Positions 1 to 8,360 are shown, numbered from the stretch's first letter. The stretch: 56,768 nt of DNA from Halanaerobiales bacterium (GCA_022360715.1 JAKSCG010000002.1:1-56768); one strand, 5' to 3'. Notes: generated by a model not told the origin, from the letters alone. Made by a program: numbers and translations.

Positions 1-147
1 ACTCTTGAGTCAGGGAAAGAGGCTGATCTGATCCTGGTAAAGGGTAATCCGTTAAAGAAAATTACCGATTTACAAAACATCCATCTGGTGATAAAAGGTG
101 GAACAGTAGTCAAACCTAACTGCAATAACAGCGGATTTAGTGTATAA
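1..147 (+). CDS. Amidohydrolase family protein, C-terminal end (partial)
   Basis: The first 147 bases are open in frame 1 and end in TAA. The 48 encoded residues include GKEADLILVKGNPL and a terminal IHLVIKGGTVVK stretch. This is the typical closing beta-sandwich of imidazolonepropionase-like or other metal-dependent amidohydrolases, where 'G..ADL...GNPL.DI..L..I..V.KGG' ends the chain. The metal-binding residues lie upstream of the window, so the substrate cannot be inferred. A short Asn/Ser-rich tail follows the conserved end. Confidence 0.75.
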   Translation, partial: TLESGKEADLILVKGNPLKKITDLQNIHLVIKGGTVVKPNCNNSGFSV

Positions 148-186
148 TGTATATATGATTACATGAATGTAGCGGAAGGTGATGAG

Positions 187-1080
187 ATGGAAGCGATCAT
201 TAGGCTTAATACAATTGAAAAACTTCATCAATTATTAGAGTATGAGCAACCATTTCATTCGTTGATCACATTAATTGATCTATGTAATATTACTGTTTTC
301 AATAAATATAAAAATAGACAGGTTGTATGTGATTTTTATACAATTACCAGTAAGAATACAGCAAATTGTCGACTTAAGTATGGAAAGCAATATTATGATT
401 TTAGCGAAGGGAGTTTGATGTTCACTGCCCCAGGTCAAGTTGTTGTAGTTGAATCATTAGATATTGGTACAGAAGGATGGATGCTCTGTTTTCATCCCGA
501 CCTAATTAGAAAAAGTAACTTAGGAGATAAGATTAAAGAGTATACCTTCTTTCGATATGATACAAGTGAAGCCTTGCATCTTTCGGAACAAGAAAAAGGG
601 CTAATCAATTCGATAGTTGCAAGGATTAAAAATGAATTTACACAGAACCAAGATCAATACAGTCAGGATTTAATTGTTTTACATATTGAGGTCCTTTTAA
701 ATTATGCCAAACGTTTTTATGGAAGACAATTTATCACCAGAGCCAATACTAATAAGGATGTAATCAGCCGATTTGAAATAATGTTAAATAAATATTTTGA
801 TTCAAATCTGGCGAGACAAGGGATACCACGGGTAAAAGAATTAGCCAAAGAAATGGGCTATTCCACCAATTACTTAAGTGATTTGTTGAAAAAGGAGACT
901 GGTAAAAATACGCAAGAACATATTCAGTTCCGGTTAATTGAAAAAGCCAAATCGCTCCTTTTGGGTACAGAAGAATCGGTTACCCAAATTTCTGGTATGC
1001 TGGGATTTGAATATCCTGCTCATTTTTCTAAATTTTTCAAGAAAAGAACCGGCGTATCTCCGATGTCCTTTCGCAGATAA
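187..1080 (+). CDS. AraC family transcriptional regulator
   Basis: A DNA-binding regulator of about 297 residues. The last 100 residues form the double helix-turn-helix of AraC/XylS proteins: the first helix pair lies around 'VKELAKEMGYSTNYLSDLLK', and the second ends in GFEYPAHFSKFFKKRTGVSP, the family signature. The N-terminal 190 residues resemble a cupin-like sensor ('FTAPGQVVVVE'), so a small ligand is possible but unknown. I place the start at ATG 187 because GGAAGG lies seven bases upstream; an in-frame ATG at 163 has no good ribosome site. It follows the amidohydrolase by 39 bases and may belong to the same transcript or regulate it. The gene is AT-richer than the murB-thiI block downstream. 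Confidence 0.85.
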   Translation: MEAIIRLNTIEKLHQLLEYEQPFHSLITLIDLCNITVFNKYKNRQVVCDFYTITSKNTANCRLKYGKQYYDFSEGSLMFTAPGQVVVVESLDIGTEGWMLCFHPDLIRKSNLGDKIKEYTFFRYDTSEALHLSEQEKGLINSIVARIKNEFTQNQDQYSQDLIVLHIEVLLNYAKRFYGRQFITRANTNKDVISRFEIMLNKYFDSNLARQGIPRVKELAKEMGYSTNYLSDLLKKETGKNTQEHIQFRLIEKAKSLLLGTEESVTQISGMLGFEYPAHFSKFFKKRTGVSPMSFRR

Positions 1081-1097
1081 CAATTAACAGGACAAAG

Positions 1098-1126
1098 TTG
1101 CAGTAGACTTTATTTATGTGTATAAT
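1098..1126 (+). promoter_or_regulatory. Sigma-A promoter of the ferritin-like gene
   Basis: TTGCAG (1098-1103) and a perfect TATAAT (1121-1126) are separated by 17 bases. Transcription would start about 35-40 bases before the ATG at 1170, which is preceded by GGGAGGG. Confidence 0.65.
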
Positions 1127-1169
1127 AAGATAATAGTTATTAATACTAACTACCAGGGAGGGATTAAGG

Positions 1170-1646
1170 ATGCTTGAGAACAGTTTTAACGCAGTCGAGG
1201 TACTGGAAATGGCTAAGGATATTGAAAAAAGGGGATATGATTTCTATATCGGTCAGGCCAAAAAAGTTAAAGGTAACCTGGTCGAGCTTTTCGGCAAATT
1301 GGCTGACGATGAGCTGGATCATTGCCGTAGATTTGAAGAATTAATCAAAATGGTTAAAAAAGATACCCGGCGGCAGGCTGAATATGTCTATAACCCGGAA
1401 GTCAGTGCTTATCTGGCCGCGCTAGTCGAGTTTTCCGTTTTTCCAAAAAGTCAAGCAGAGCAAGTGGAAACGGTTGAAGAAGCACTCACAGTGGCGATTA
1501 ATGCCGAAAAGGATTCGATTCTTTTTTACCAGGAAATGCTGGATAATAACCAGGGAGAAGCAGCCCGGGTCATTAGAAAATTAATTGAAGAGGAAAAACA
1601 ACACTTACTGGACCTGGTTAAGTTTAATGAAGAATTCAAACAGTGA
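1170..1646 (+). CDS. Ferritin-like / rubrerythrin-type diiron protein
   Basis: A 158-residue four-helix bundle protein. The expected carboxylate/histidine motifs are present in order: EKRGYDFY near residue 18, DDELDH near 47 (E-x-x-H), EKDSILFYQEM near 114 and EEEKQHLLDL near 140. This pattern is typical of the rubrerythrin/YciE-like ferritin superfamily, which reduces peroxide or stores iron. No C-terminal rubredoxin Cys motif is present, so it is not a full rubrerythrin. It has its own promoter and a strong ribosome site (GGGAGGG). Its stop overlaps the next start as GTGA, implying translational coupling to the GIY-YIG gene. A role in oxidative stress defence of an anaerobe is inferred. Confidence 0.8.
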   Translation: MLENSFNAVEVLEMAKDIEKRGYDFYIGQAKKVKGNLVELFGKLADDELDHCRRFEELIKMVKKDTRRQAEYVYNPEVSAYLAALVEFSVFPKSQAEQVETVEEALTVAINAEKDSILFYQEMLDNNQGEAARVIRKLIEEEKQHLLDLVKFNEEFKQ

Positions 1647-1900
1647 ACCCAAGAAATTATTTTGTCTACTTACTGGAGTGTGCCGACGGCACCTATTATA
1701 CCGGATATACGACCGACCTGAGCAGAAGGTTGGCCGAACATAATGCCGGGAAAGCATCCCGCTATACCAGGGGTAGATTACCGGTCAAATTGCTTTATCA
1801 GGAAACCCTGCCCAATAAAAGACTGGCGATGCAGCGGGAATATCGGATTAAACAATTAAAACGCAAGGAAAAAGAGGGTTTATGTAAAATAAGTCCATAA
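1643..1900 (+). CDS. GIY-YIG nuclease-domain protein (UPF0213/YhbQ type)
   Basis: A stand-alone 85-residue GIY-YIG domain of the YhbQ/YazA (UPF0213) group. The motif is present as YFVYLLECADGTYYTGYT, with the second signature Tyr-x-Gly-Tyr, followed by the conserved 'LSRRLAEHNAGKASRYTRGRLP' region (R and H) and 'AMQREYRIKQL' with the conserved Glu. Length matches the family. It starts at GTG 1643, which overlaps the stop of the ferritin-like gene. Family members are thought to act on DNA, but their function is poorly known. Confidence 0.9.
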   Translation: MNPRNYFVYLLECADGTYYTGYTTDLSRRLAEHNAGKASRYTRGRLPVKLLYQETLPNKRLAMQREYRIKQLKRKEKEGLCKISP

Positions 1901-1907
1901 AAGTTAG

Positions 1908-1934
1908 AAACCCCGGTTGACGCTCCGGGGTTTT
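1908..1934. terminator. Bidirectional terminator between GIY-YIG gene and murB
   Basis: AAACCCCGG (1908-1916) pairs with CCGGGGTTT (1925-1933) across an 8-base loop and is flanked by T-rich sequence on the right and A-rich sequence on the left. It sits between two convergent genes and can serve both. Confidence 0.8.
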
Positions 1935-1935
1935 A

Positions 1936-2841
1936 CTAAAACTCTCCAATATAACGGGGTTCTGTTTCCAATTTGATCCCGCTGTTTTGATATACCTCCC
2001 GCTGCACTTTTTTGATTAGCTCAATTACATCCCGGGCGGTGGCGTTACCCCGGTTGATAATAAATCCGGCATGTTTCTGTGATACCTGGGCATCACCAAC
2101 CCGAGCCCCCTTTAAACCGGCTTTTTCGATTAAGGGACCGGTATAATAGCCGTCCGGTCTTTTGAAAACACTACCGGCACTGGGCCATTCCAGTGGTTGT
2201 TTTTCCTGCCGCTGTTGGTTAAGTTTTTTCATCTGTGCTTTAATTTGTTCCCGGTCACCGGGTGCCAGCTTAAGTTTGACCCTGGAAGCAATCAGGGATT
2301 TTTCCTGAAGGATACTGTGGCGGTAAGATAAATCTAATTGCTGTTTATTTAATGTTAAAACATCTCCGGTATTATTAATAACATCGACTTCAACAATAAT
2401 ATCCTTCATTTCACTACCATAGGCCCCGGCATTCATAAAAATAGCTCCACCCAGGCTGCCGGGAATTCCACTGGCAAATTCCAGTCCGCTTAATCCGGCC
2501 TCCATTGCCTGCTTAGCCAGGGCAGCTAAGGTCACCCCACATTCAGCAGTAATTTGGCCGTCTTTGATTATAATATTATTGAGCCTGGCATTATAAATAA
2601 CCACCCCTCTAATTCCCTGATCACCGACAATAATATTACTGCCTTTACCTAAGATAAAGAAATCCTGTTGATAGTTATTTAAAATAGCGATTATTTCCGG
2701 CAAGACCCTGTTCTGTAGCGGGATCAAAAAAATATCAGCCGGACCACCGATCCGAAAAGAGGTATAGTCTTTTAGCGGGGTATGATACTGTACCACTACA
2801 TCCCTTAACTTTTCCAGTTCTGTGCTGAGTTTTTTAAACAT
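1936..2841 (-). CDS. murB: UDP-N-acetylenolpyruvoylglucosamine reductase
   Basis: MurB reduces UDP-GlcNAc-enolpyruvate to UDP-MurNAc with NADPH and FAD in peptidoglycan synthesis (cytoplasm). The 301-residue length fits the short type IIb form found in Firmicutes. The FAD-binding domain shows 'YTSFRIGGPADI' near residue 26, 'LGKGSNIIVGD' near 63 and 'SGIPGSLGGAIFMNAGAYG' near 124. The C-terminal domain shows 'WPSAGSVFKRP', carrying the catalytic Ser, and 'KHAGFIINRGNATA'. The gene is transcribed towards the shared terminator at 1908 and is divergent from the ParB-like gene. Confidence 0.96.
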   Translation of the reverse strand: MFKKLSTELEKLRDVVVQYHTPLKDYTSFRIGGPADIFLIPLQNRVLPEIIAILNNYQQDFFILGKGSNIIVGDQGIRGVVIYNARLNNIIIKDGQITAECGVTLAALAKQAMEAGLSGLEFASGIPGSLGGAIFMNAGAYGSEMKDIIVEVDVINNTGDVLTLNKQQLDLSYRHSILQEKSLIASRVKLKLAPGDREQIKAQMKKLNQQRQEKQPLEWPSAGSVFKRPDGYYTGPLIEKAGLKGARVGDAQVSQKHAGFIINRGNATARDVIELIKKVQREVYQNSGIKLETEPRYIGEF

Positions 2842-2992
2842 TTAATCGCCTGCCTTTTTTGATAGACAATCTGAGATTTATTTTATATTATAATTATAAT
2901 AACATATAAGAAAAAAAGAACCAAGAAATATCTTTGGCAGCAGTCGGGGAGATTATCCTAAAAATAAAAGCAGATAAAAGGGTGGTTAAAAG

Positions 2993-3919
2993 ATGAAGGT
3001 TGCTAATATAGCCGTTAAAAAAATAATAATGGGCAAAAAACAGCCCCGTCAGCATTTTGATCAAGATGCTTTGCACCAACTGGCCGGTTCGATCCAGGAA
3101 GTAGGGCAGTTACAGCCGATTATTGTTAAACAAATCGGGGAAAATTACCAATTAATTGCCGGAGAACGGCGTTTCCGGGCAGTTAAAAGGAATAATCAAT
3201 CGGAAATCGCAGCAGTAATTCTGGAGGAAGGGGTTAATGATCCGACCTTACGACAGATCCAGTTGGTAGAAAATTTACAGCGGGAGGATTTAAATCCCCT
3301 GGAAAGGGCCCTTTCGATCCGGGCGTTTATCCAGGAAAATGACTTAACCAAAAAGGAGGCCAGTCATAAACTGGGTGTACCCAGGACAACCCTGACCGAA
3401 TGGTTAAATATACTGGATGTAGACGAAAAATACCGGCAGGAAGTCATTGAACATGATTCTCCGCTTTCCCTGTCCCATATTAGTATTGCCAAAGCCCTGG
3501 TTAGCAGAACCGGTGATCCGACAAAACTAAAAAAACTGTTGGATGGGGTGCTGCAATTTAAGCTGAGTCGGAGTGAGACCAAAGAAGTAAGCGAGATTAT
3601 TTATCGTTACCTCCATATTTCGGTTGATGAAGCGATCGGGGCAATCCTGTTGAGACGAGAACACCAGAAAATAGTTGTTAAAGAAAAAAGTAATTTGCTG
3701 GGAAATAAAAATAGTCCGGTTAAAGGACTGTTAAAGAATCTGGTTAACCTAAGTGAGAACATAGAAGGGTTGATCGACAAGGTAGCCCGGGTTGAAGAAG
3801 GGGATCAGCAAGATATAATTGATGAGTTCCTCTATATCTACCAACTGCTTGCGATCATGATTCCTTCACTTAATAATCAACAACTCGATCAAATTATCGG
3901 CAAACTGAAAAATTCCTAG
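2993..3919 (+). CDS. ParB/Spo0J family protein, orphan
   Basis: A 308-residue ParB-family protein. The N-terminal ParB/sulfiredoxin-like domain carries 'QPRQHFDQDALHQLAGSI' (about 18-36) and the nucleotide-binding 'GERRFRAVK' box (about 62-71). The central KorB-like helix-turn-helix includes 'NLQREDLNPLERALSI' and 'TKKEASHKLGVPRTTLTEWL'. The C-terminal 100 residues do not show the usual ParB dimerisation end. No parA/soj partner lies nearby, so it may be a Noc-like or other chromosome-organising CTPase rather than the main partition protein. Its stop codon lies in the palindrome CTAG, which also supplies the stop of thiI on the opposite strand. Confidence 0.8.
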   Translation: MKVANIAVKKIIMGKKQPRQHFDQDALHQLAGSIQEVGQLQPIIVKQIGENYQLIAGERRFRAVKRNNQSEIAAVILEEGVNDPTLRQIQLVENLQREDLNPLERALSIRAFIQENDLTKKEASHKLGVPRTTLTEWLNILDVDEKYRQEVIEHDSPLSLSHISIAKALVSRTGDPTKLKKLLDGVLQFKLSRSETKEVSEIIYRYLHISVDEAIGAILLRREHQKIVVKEKSNLLGNKNSPVKGLLKNLVNLSENIEGLIDKVARVEEGDQQDIIDEFLYIYQLLAIMIPSLNNQQLDQIIGKLKNS

Positions 3920-5103
3920 TTTTCGACAATACTGAGCAACTCTGTTTTTTCGATCGATTTTGTGCTCAGTTCCTCAACGGGTAGGTCTTTTTCTGCCTGT
4001 AGGGTTTGGGCCAGACCGGGTCTGATCACCGGGTTTTCCGGCACAAAAATAGTACAACAGTCGGCATAGGGAAGGATCGAGGTATCATAAGTTCCAATCT
4101 CTCTGGCAAGCGAGACAATTTCTGTTTTATCCATGGTGATCAAGGGACGGAGGATCGCGAGGTTGGTTACCTGATTAATCACATTAATACTTTCCAGGGT
4201 CTGACTGGCTACCTGTCCGATACTTTCACCGGTCAAGAGGACCAGGTGTTGATTGTTGCGGGCAATTGTAGTAGCAATTCGCAACATCATCCTCCGCATA
4301 ATCGTAATATAGTAGGGAGGAGGACAGTTTTTCCGGATCGCTTGTTGTATTTCAGTAAAATAGTTGACAAAGAGGTTTATTTTCCCGCTATATCTGCTCA
4401 GGATGCGAGCCAGTTCGGTCACCTTTTCTTTGGCCCGGTCACTGGTATAGGGAGGGCTGTGGAAATAAATGGCATCAAATTGCATTCCCCGCTTCATCCC
4501 CAGCCAACCGGCTACCGGACTATCAATACCCCCGGAAAGCAGTAGTAGTCCTCTTCCGCTGGAACCGACCGGTAAACCGCCCGGCCCGGCTGTTATTTTA
4601 GTATAGAGATAACTCTGTTTTGCCCTTATTTCAATATATAAAGTATAATCCGGCCGGTGTAGATCTACCGTTAGTCGATTTTGCTCCCCGTTGTTAAAAT
4701 TGTTCAGGAGGTAGCCGCCAATTTCCCGGCTAATCTCCGGACTTTTCAGCGGGAATTTTTTATTGGCCCGTTTACTTTCTACTTTAAAAGAAGCCGGATA
4801 TTTAACAACTGCTTGCTCCATAATTTTTAAGGCTGCTTTTTCCAGTTCGGAATAATCCAGTGGGGCAACCACAACCGGGCTGATCGATACAATTCCCGGG
4901 ATTAGCTTTAAACGGGATAGAAAGGCGTTAATATTGCCACTTTCGATATGAATGAAAATACGGCCATAGGTCTGTTCAAGCTGATATGGGCCGAGCTCCC
5001 TGATGGCAGATTTGATGTTTTTGATCAATTGCTGTTCGAAAAAAGAACGATTTTTACCCTTTAGACTAATTTCACCATAACGGACCAGTATTGTTTTTTC
5101 CAT
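3916..5103 (-). CDS. thiI: tRNA 4-thiouridine synthase ThiI
   Basis: ThiI adenylates tRNA U8 and transfers sulfur to give 4-thiouridine; in many bacteria it also supplies sulfur for thiamine. The protein of about 395 residues has an N-terminal ferredoxin-like region, a THUMP domain (about 55-165), and a PP-loop ATPase with LLLLSGGIDSPVAGW near residue 185. A 'DCCTIFVP' cysteine motif lies near the end. It lacks the C-terminal rhodanese domain of the E. coli enzyme, as is usual in Firmicutes. I prefer ATG 5103 over the upstream ATG at 5127 because GGGGTGG is correctly spaced. It lies directly downstream of a cysteine desulfurase, its expected sulfur donor. Confidence 0.94.
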   Translation of the reverse strand: MEKTILVRYGEISLKGKNRSFFEQQLIKNIKSAIRELGPYQLEQTYGRIFIHIESGNINAFLSRLKLIPGIVSISPVVVAPLDYSELEKAALKIMEQAVVKYPASFKVESKRANKKFPLKSPEISREIGGYLLNNFNNGEQNRLTVDLHRPDYTLYIEIRAKQSYLYTKITAGPGGLPVGSSGRGLLLLSGGIDSPVAGWLGMKRGMQFDAIYFHSPPYTSDRAKEKVTELARILSRYSGKINLFVNYFTEIQQAIRKNCPPPYYITIMRRMMLRIATTIARNNQHLVLLTGESIGQVASQTLESINVINQVTNLAILRPLITMDKTEIVSLAREIGTYDTSILPYADCCTIFVPENPVIRPGLAQTLQAEKDLPVEELSTKSIEKTELLSIVEN

Positions 5104-5140
5104 TAAATCCACCCCTAGCTCAATCATTTAAGTAGCTGTT

Positions 5141-6286
5141 TTAAAAAAAGAGTTCTATTTGCTGTAATAAGACACTAATTGTATAGTCGATTTCCTCCTG
5201 GTTATTAAAAGACGAAAAGCTAAATCTGAGCGTGCCGTCAATATGGGACGGAGGTAATTTAATTTCTCTTAAGACATGGTTTTTTTCATTGCTTTTGGAA
5301 TAACAGGCCGAACCGGTAGAAACATAAATCCCTTTACTGGCCAGGCTATGAACCAACACCTCTCCCTTTAAACCGGGGAAAGAAACACTCAGAATATGGG
5401 GAGCACCGCTTGTAGGAGAATTAACCACCGCACCGGGATAATATTTTTTCAATTCGGTCATGAAATATTTCTTCAGTTGGTCGGTCTTGGCTTCTCTATT
5501 CTGCTCTTCGGTAAAATCAGGGAGATGTTCAACTGCCGGGATAAAACCGGCGATCCCCGGCATGTTTTCCGTCCCGGAACGCAGACCGCTTTCCTGTCCT
5601 CCACCCAGTAAAAGTGGTTTAATCTCCAAACCTTTCCTTAGAAAGAGGGCACCGATCCCCTTGGGACCATGGATTTTATGGGCACTAATTGATAATAAGT
5701 CAACCGCCCATTCAGCCGGAGTCAGGAGTATTTTACCGAAGGACTGGATAGCATCAATATGAAAGAAGGTGTTTTTGTTTTTACCTTTAATTAACCGGCC
5801 GATTTCAGCGATCGGCAGGATGGTCCCCAGCTCATTATTCACATGGAAGAGACTGACCAGGATCGTATCAGGTCTAATTGCTTTTTCCAAGGTAGCCAGG
5901 TCAAGTTGTCCATAGCGATCGGTCGGCAGATAAGTAACCTCAAAATCTTCTTCTTCAAGGGCCAGAAAGGATTCCAGTACGGCGGAGTGTTCGATCCCGG
6001 TAGTAATCAGGTGGCGGCCCCGGTGTTGATAATGGGAGGCAACCCCCTTAATCGCCAGGTTATTACTCTCCGTACCCCCGGAAGTAAAATATATTTCAGC
6101 CGAAGAAACCCCCAGTTTTCGGGCAATGGATTCCCGGGCTTTTTTAATAGTCTTTTCGGCGGCAAGACCCTTATTATGGAGAGAAGACGGATTGCCATAG
6201 TTAGTAGTTAGGGCCTCGGTCATATAATCAATTACCTGAGGTAATGGTTTAGTAGTTGCACTATTGTCCAGATAGACTTCCTTCAA
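5141..6286 (-). CDS. Cysteine desulfurase (NifS/IscS family)
   Basis: A PLP enzyme that moves sulfur from cysteine to an enzyme persulfide. The N-terminus is VYLDNSATTKP, as in class V aminotransferases of the NifS family. The PLP lysine lies in 'SISAHKIHGPKGIGAL' (near residue 201) and the catalytic cysteine in 'STGSACYSK' (near 325). Linkage to thiI 37 bases downstream mirrors nifZ-thiI in Bacillus and suggests it feeds tRNA thiolation. I prefer a TTG start at 6286, with AGGAG eight bases upstream, giving the canonical short N-terminus. An in-frame ATG at 6304 would add six residues. Confidence 0.92.
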   Translation of the reverse strand: MKEVYLDNSATTKPLPQVIDYMTEALTTNYGNPSSLHNKGLAAEKTIKKARESIARKLGVSSAEIYFTSGGTESNNLAIKGVASHYQHRGRHLITTGIEHSAVLESFLALEEEDFEVTYLPTDRYGQLDLATLEKAIRPDTILVSLFHVNNELGTILPIAEIGRLIKGKNKNTFFHIDAIQSFGKILLTPAEWAVDLLSISAHKIHGPKGIGALFLRKGLEIKPLLLGGGQESGLRSGTENMPGIAGFIPAVEHLPDFTEEQNREAKTDQLKKYFMTELKKYYPGAVVNSPTSGAPHILSVSFPGLKGEVLVHSLASKGIYVSTGSACYSKSNEKNHVLREIKLPPSHIDGTLRFSFSSFNNQEEIDYTISVLLQQIELFF

Positions 6287-6370
6287 TTTGATAACTCCTC
6301 TCATACCTTGATATCTTAAATTATATCATAATTATATCATAAATACCCCTTTCCACAAAGCTTGAGCTAA

Positions 6371-7954
6371 TTACCGTTGCTTAAAGCGCCGGATGTCCTG
6401 TTCAGTGATCGTTCCAGTCAGCAACATGATCAATAAATAAACCAGGATCAGGCTTAAAAGGATCAAGACAATTTCCAGGCGGAAATCAAGTTGAAACGGG
6501 AGCAGATCAAAGAGCAGTTCGAGCCGTTGGTTAAACAAAAAAAGACAGAACGAGGCCAGCAATGGTTTAATAAAACACTGTAATAAATTAAGGCCATATC
6601 CGATATTATGTCCAATCACAATAAAATTTAAGATCGAGGCGAGGACATAACCCAGGCCGATGCTGACTGCCGCCCCTTTTATCCCCAACTCCGGCAAGCG
6701 GGTTAAATAAAAAATGCCGATTAGCTTAATCAACGACCCTAAAGAGAGGTTAAGCAGGGCCAACTGGGGTTTGCCCAGTCCGTTTAACATACCGTGGGAG
6801 ACCTGGAGATAATAGATAAAAAAAGCACTAAAGGCCATCACGGCCAGGATCGAACCGGCCGTAGGATAACCAAAGAGGAGCTGGCAAAGTTCTTCCCCCC
6901 GGGTCCAGAAGATGACCGTTACCGGCATTCCCAGATAGGTTGTTACCCTGACCACATCCTGGTAATGGTTTTTAATTCGAGTTAAGTCGTTACGGGCATG
7001 GGCATCAGATATGTTGGGGATTAAACTGATCGTCAGGGCGATTGTAATTACTGTCGGGAAAAAAATCAACTGTTCGACCATCCCACTAAGCTGGCCGTAA
7101 AGGGAAGTAGCCTCTTTCAGCGAAAAACCGGCTACCTGCAATTGTCTGGGGATCAGGACCGCTTCACCGCTGAGCATTAGGGCGTTAAGGATTCTTCCCA
7201 GTGTAATCGGAACAGCCAGTTGGCTAATTGATTTAAGATAGAAAAAAAAGCCATGGCGGTATTTTGCTGGACTCGTCTCTTTTTTATGTGGCAGTAACTT
7301 TTTAAAGAAAGCAGCGGGGGAGAAGTAAGAGCTAATCAAGATGATGACCAGGACCAGAAAACCGACCAACTCGCCGACCGAGAGGCCGAGGGCAATTCCG
7401 GCTGCCTGGTACTTCAGGCCCAGTTCAGCAAACATACCGACAAGCATAATTGTGGCCAGGCCCCGGCTCAGTTGTTCGGTGATCTGGGAGGCGGCGGTCG
7501 GAATCATATTGTGCATCCCCTGGAAAAAACCGCGAAAACTGGCTGCCAGCGGGCTGATCAATAAAGCGGGTATACTCGCCAGTAGAATATAATAAACCCG
7601 CTGATCCCGATATATTAAGTCAGCGATCTTTTCCGCCGAAAAAAAAAGGGCCAGTGCGATTATGATACTGAGTAAGGAGGTAAAACAAAGGCTGGTCTTA
7701 AATAAACCGAAGACCCCTCGCTGATCCCGGGCAGCCAGCCTTTCCGGAATCAGCTTAGTAATGGCGATCGGGAAACCGGCCGTACAGATTAACAACAGGG
7801 TTAAAAAGAGGGGATAAACCATCTGGAAAAGTCCTAAACCTTCCACATCAATCATTCTGACCAGGATTACCCGCAAAACAAAGCCGACGATCCGGTTAAT
7901 CAAACCGGCCAGCATCAGGATTAAAGCCCCGTGCAGAAAGGATTGTTTTCTCAT
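6371..7954 (-). CDS. SpoVB-like polysaccharide flippase (MOP superfamily)
   Basis: A 527-residue integral membrane protein with about 14 hydrophobic segments spread over its length. The N-terminus MRKQSFLHGALILMLAGLI with 'VRMIDVEGLGLFQMVYPL' matches stage V sporulation protein B and related MurJ/Wzx-type flippases (polysaccharide_synt domain). SpoVB supports spore cortex peptidoglycan synthesis by moving lipid-linked precursor across the membrane. The gene stands alone behind AGGAG and is not clearly co-transcribed with its neighbours. A general lipid II or polysaccharide flippase role cannot be excluded from sequence alone. Confidence 0.85.
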   Translation of the reverse strand: MRKQSFLHGALILMLAGLINRIVGFVLRVILVRMIDVEGLGLFQMVYPLFLTLLLICTAGFPIAITKLIPERLAARDQRGVFGLFKTSLCFTSLLSIIIALALFFSAEKIADLIYRDQRVYYILLASIPALLISPLAASFRGFFQGMHNMIPTAASQITEQLSRGLATIMLVGMFAELGLKYQAAGIALGLSVGELVGFLVLVIILISSYFSPAAFFKKLLPHKKETSPAKYRHGFFFYLKSISQLAVPITLGRILNALMLSGEAVLIPRQLQVAGFSLKEATSLYGQLSGMVEQLIFFPTVITIALTISLIPNISDAHARNDLTRIKNHYQDVVRVTTYLGMPVTVIFWTRGEELCQLLFGYPTAGSILAVMAFSAFFIYYLQVSHGMLNGLGKPQLALLNLSLGSLIKLIGIFYLTRLPELGIKGAAVSIGLGYVLASILNFIVIGHNIGYGLNLLQCFIKPLLASFCLFLFNQRLELLFDLLPFQLDFRLEIVLILLSLILVYLLIMLLTGTITEQDIRRFKQR

Positions 7955-8134
7955 CAGAGACTCCTTTCTAAAAACTCTTTACCATAAATATATATGTTAG
8001 TAGAGCAATGCTAGAACAATTTAGGTCTAAAGTACTAGTTTGCTAGCAGCGTAAAGGAATATTAAGGGAGATGTAGAATTACTAGAGCAGGGAGTATTTC
8101 ATCTCCTCTTACATATTTATTTATATCTTTAGTT

Positions 8135-8360
8135 AAAAATATCTGATGGTAAACTAAAAGGAGACGAGCTTAGCCCAAGGAGCTTAGCCTACCTTCAAGG
8201 ATTTAGCCTAGTATTAAGCTAAAAAATGAAGGGGGTTAATAGCCATGAAAAAGTGGTATATCGCTTTTTTAACAGCTTTTTTAACAATTGCTTCTGCACT
8301 GAGTGTATTAGCTGATACGACACAGTGGCATTAATTTAGTATTTACCATCAGGTATTTTT
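8135..8360 (+). repeat. 226-nt element bounded by long inverted repeats
   Basis: The left arm at 8135-8158 pairs with the right arm at 8335-8360. The helix runs 24 positions with one G-U wobble and a 2-base bulge (UA in the right arm). The core on the left is CTGATGGTAAA and on the right TTTACCATCAG. The right arm ends in a run of five T, and starts directly after the stop codon of the enclosed small ORF. Inside lie three copies of a short direct repeat (AGCTTAGCC at 8167-8175 and 8181-8189, then ATTTAGCC at 8201-8208) and a possible hairpin joining AGCTTA (8181-8186) to TAAGCT (8215-8220). It could be a structured RNA, a leader or a small mobile element. It matches no riboswitch class that I recognise. 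Confidence 0.6.
8245..8334 (+). CDS. 29-residue exported peptide precursor (hypothetical)
   Basis: This ORF starts at ATG 8245 behind GGGGG with a nine-base spacing and ends in TAA at 8334. It encodes 29 residues. MKKW is followed by a hydrophobic core (YIAFLTAFLTIASAL) and SVLADTTQWH. The arrangement is that of a Sec signal peptide with an Ala-x-Ala-like site (V-L-A). Cleavage would release only the hexapeptide DTTQWH. It has no Cys, so it is not an AgrD-like cyclic peptide. It lies wholly inside the inverted-repeat element and 46 bases upstream of a membrane HD-GYP gene. It could be a signalling peptide or a regulatory leader peptide. That it is translated is inferred from the ribosome site and signal-like composition only. 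Confidence 0.45.
   Translation: MKKWYIAFLTAFLTIASALSVLADTTQWH

Noticed and set aside
2894..3079. A 61-codon minus-strand ORF across the murB-parB intergenic region
   Set aside because: It overlaps the start of the ParB-like gene and its promoter region, and reads as translated AT-rich DNA.
2993..3919. Replication origin next to the ParB-like gene
   Set aside because: No parA, rnpA, gidA, dnaA or DnaA-box cluster is present around it.
4006..4545. A 179-codon plus-strand ORF inside thiI
   Set aside because: It lies wholly within the well-supported thiI coding region on the other strand and lacks domain features.
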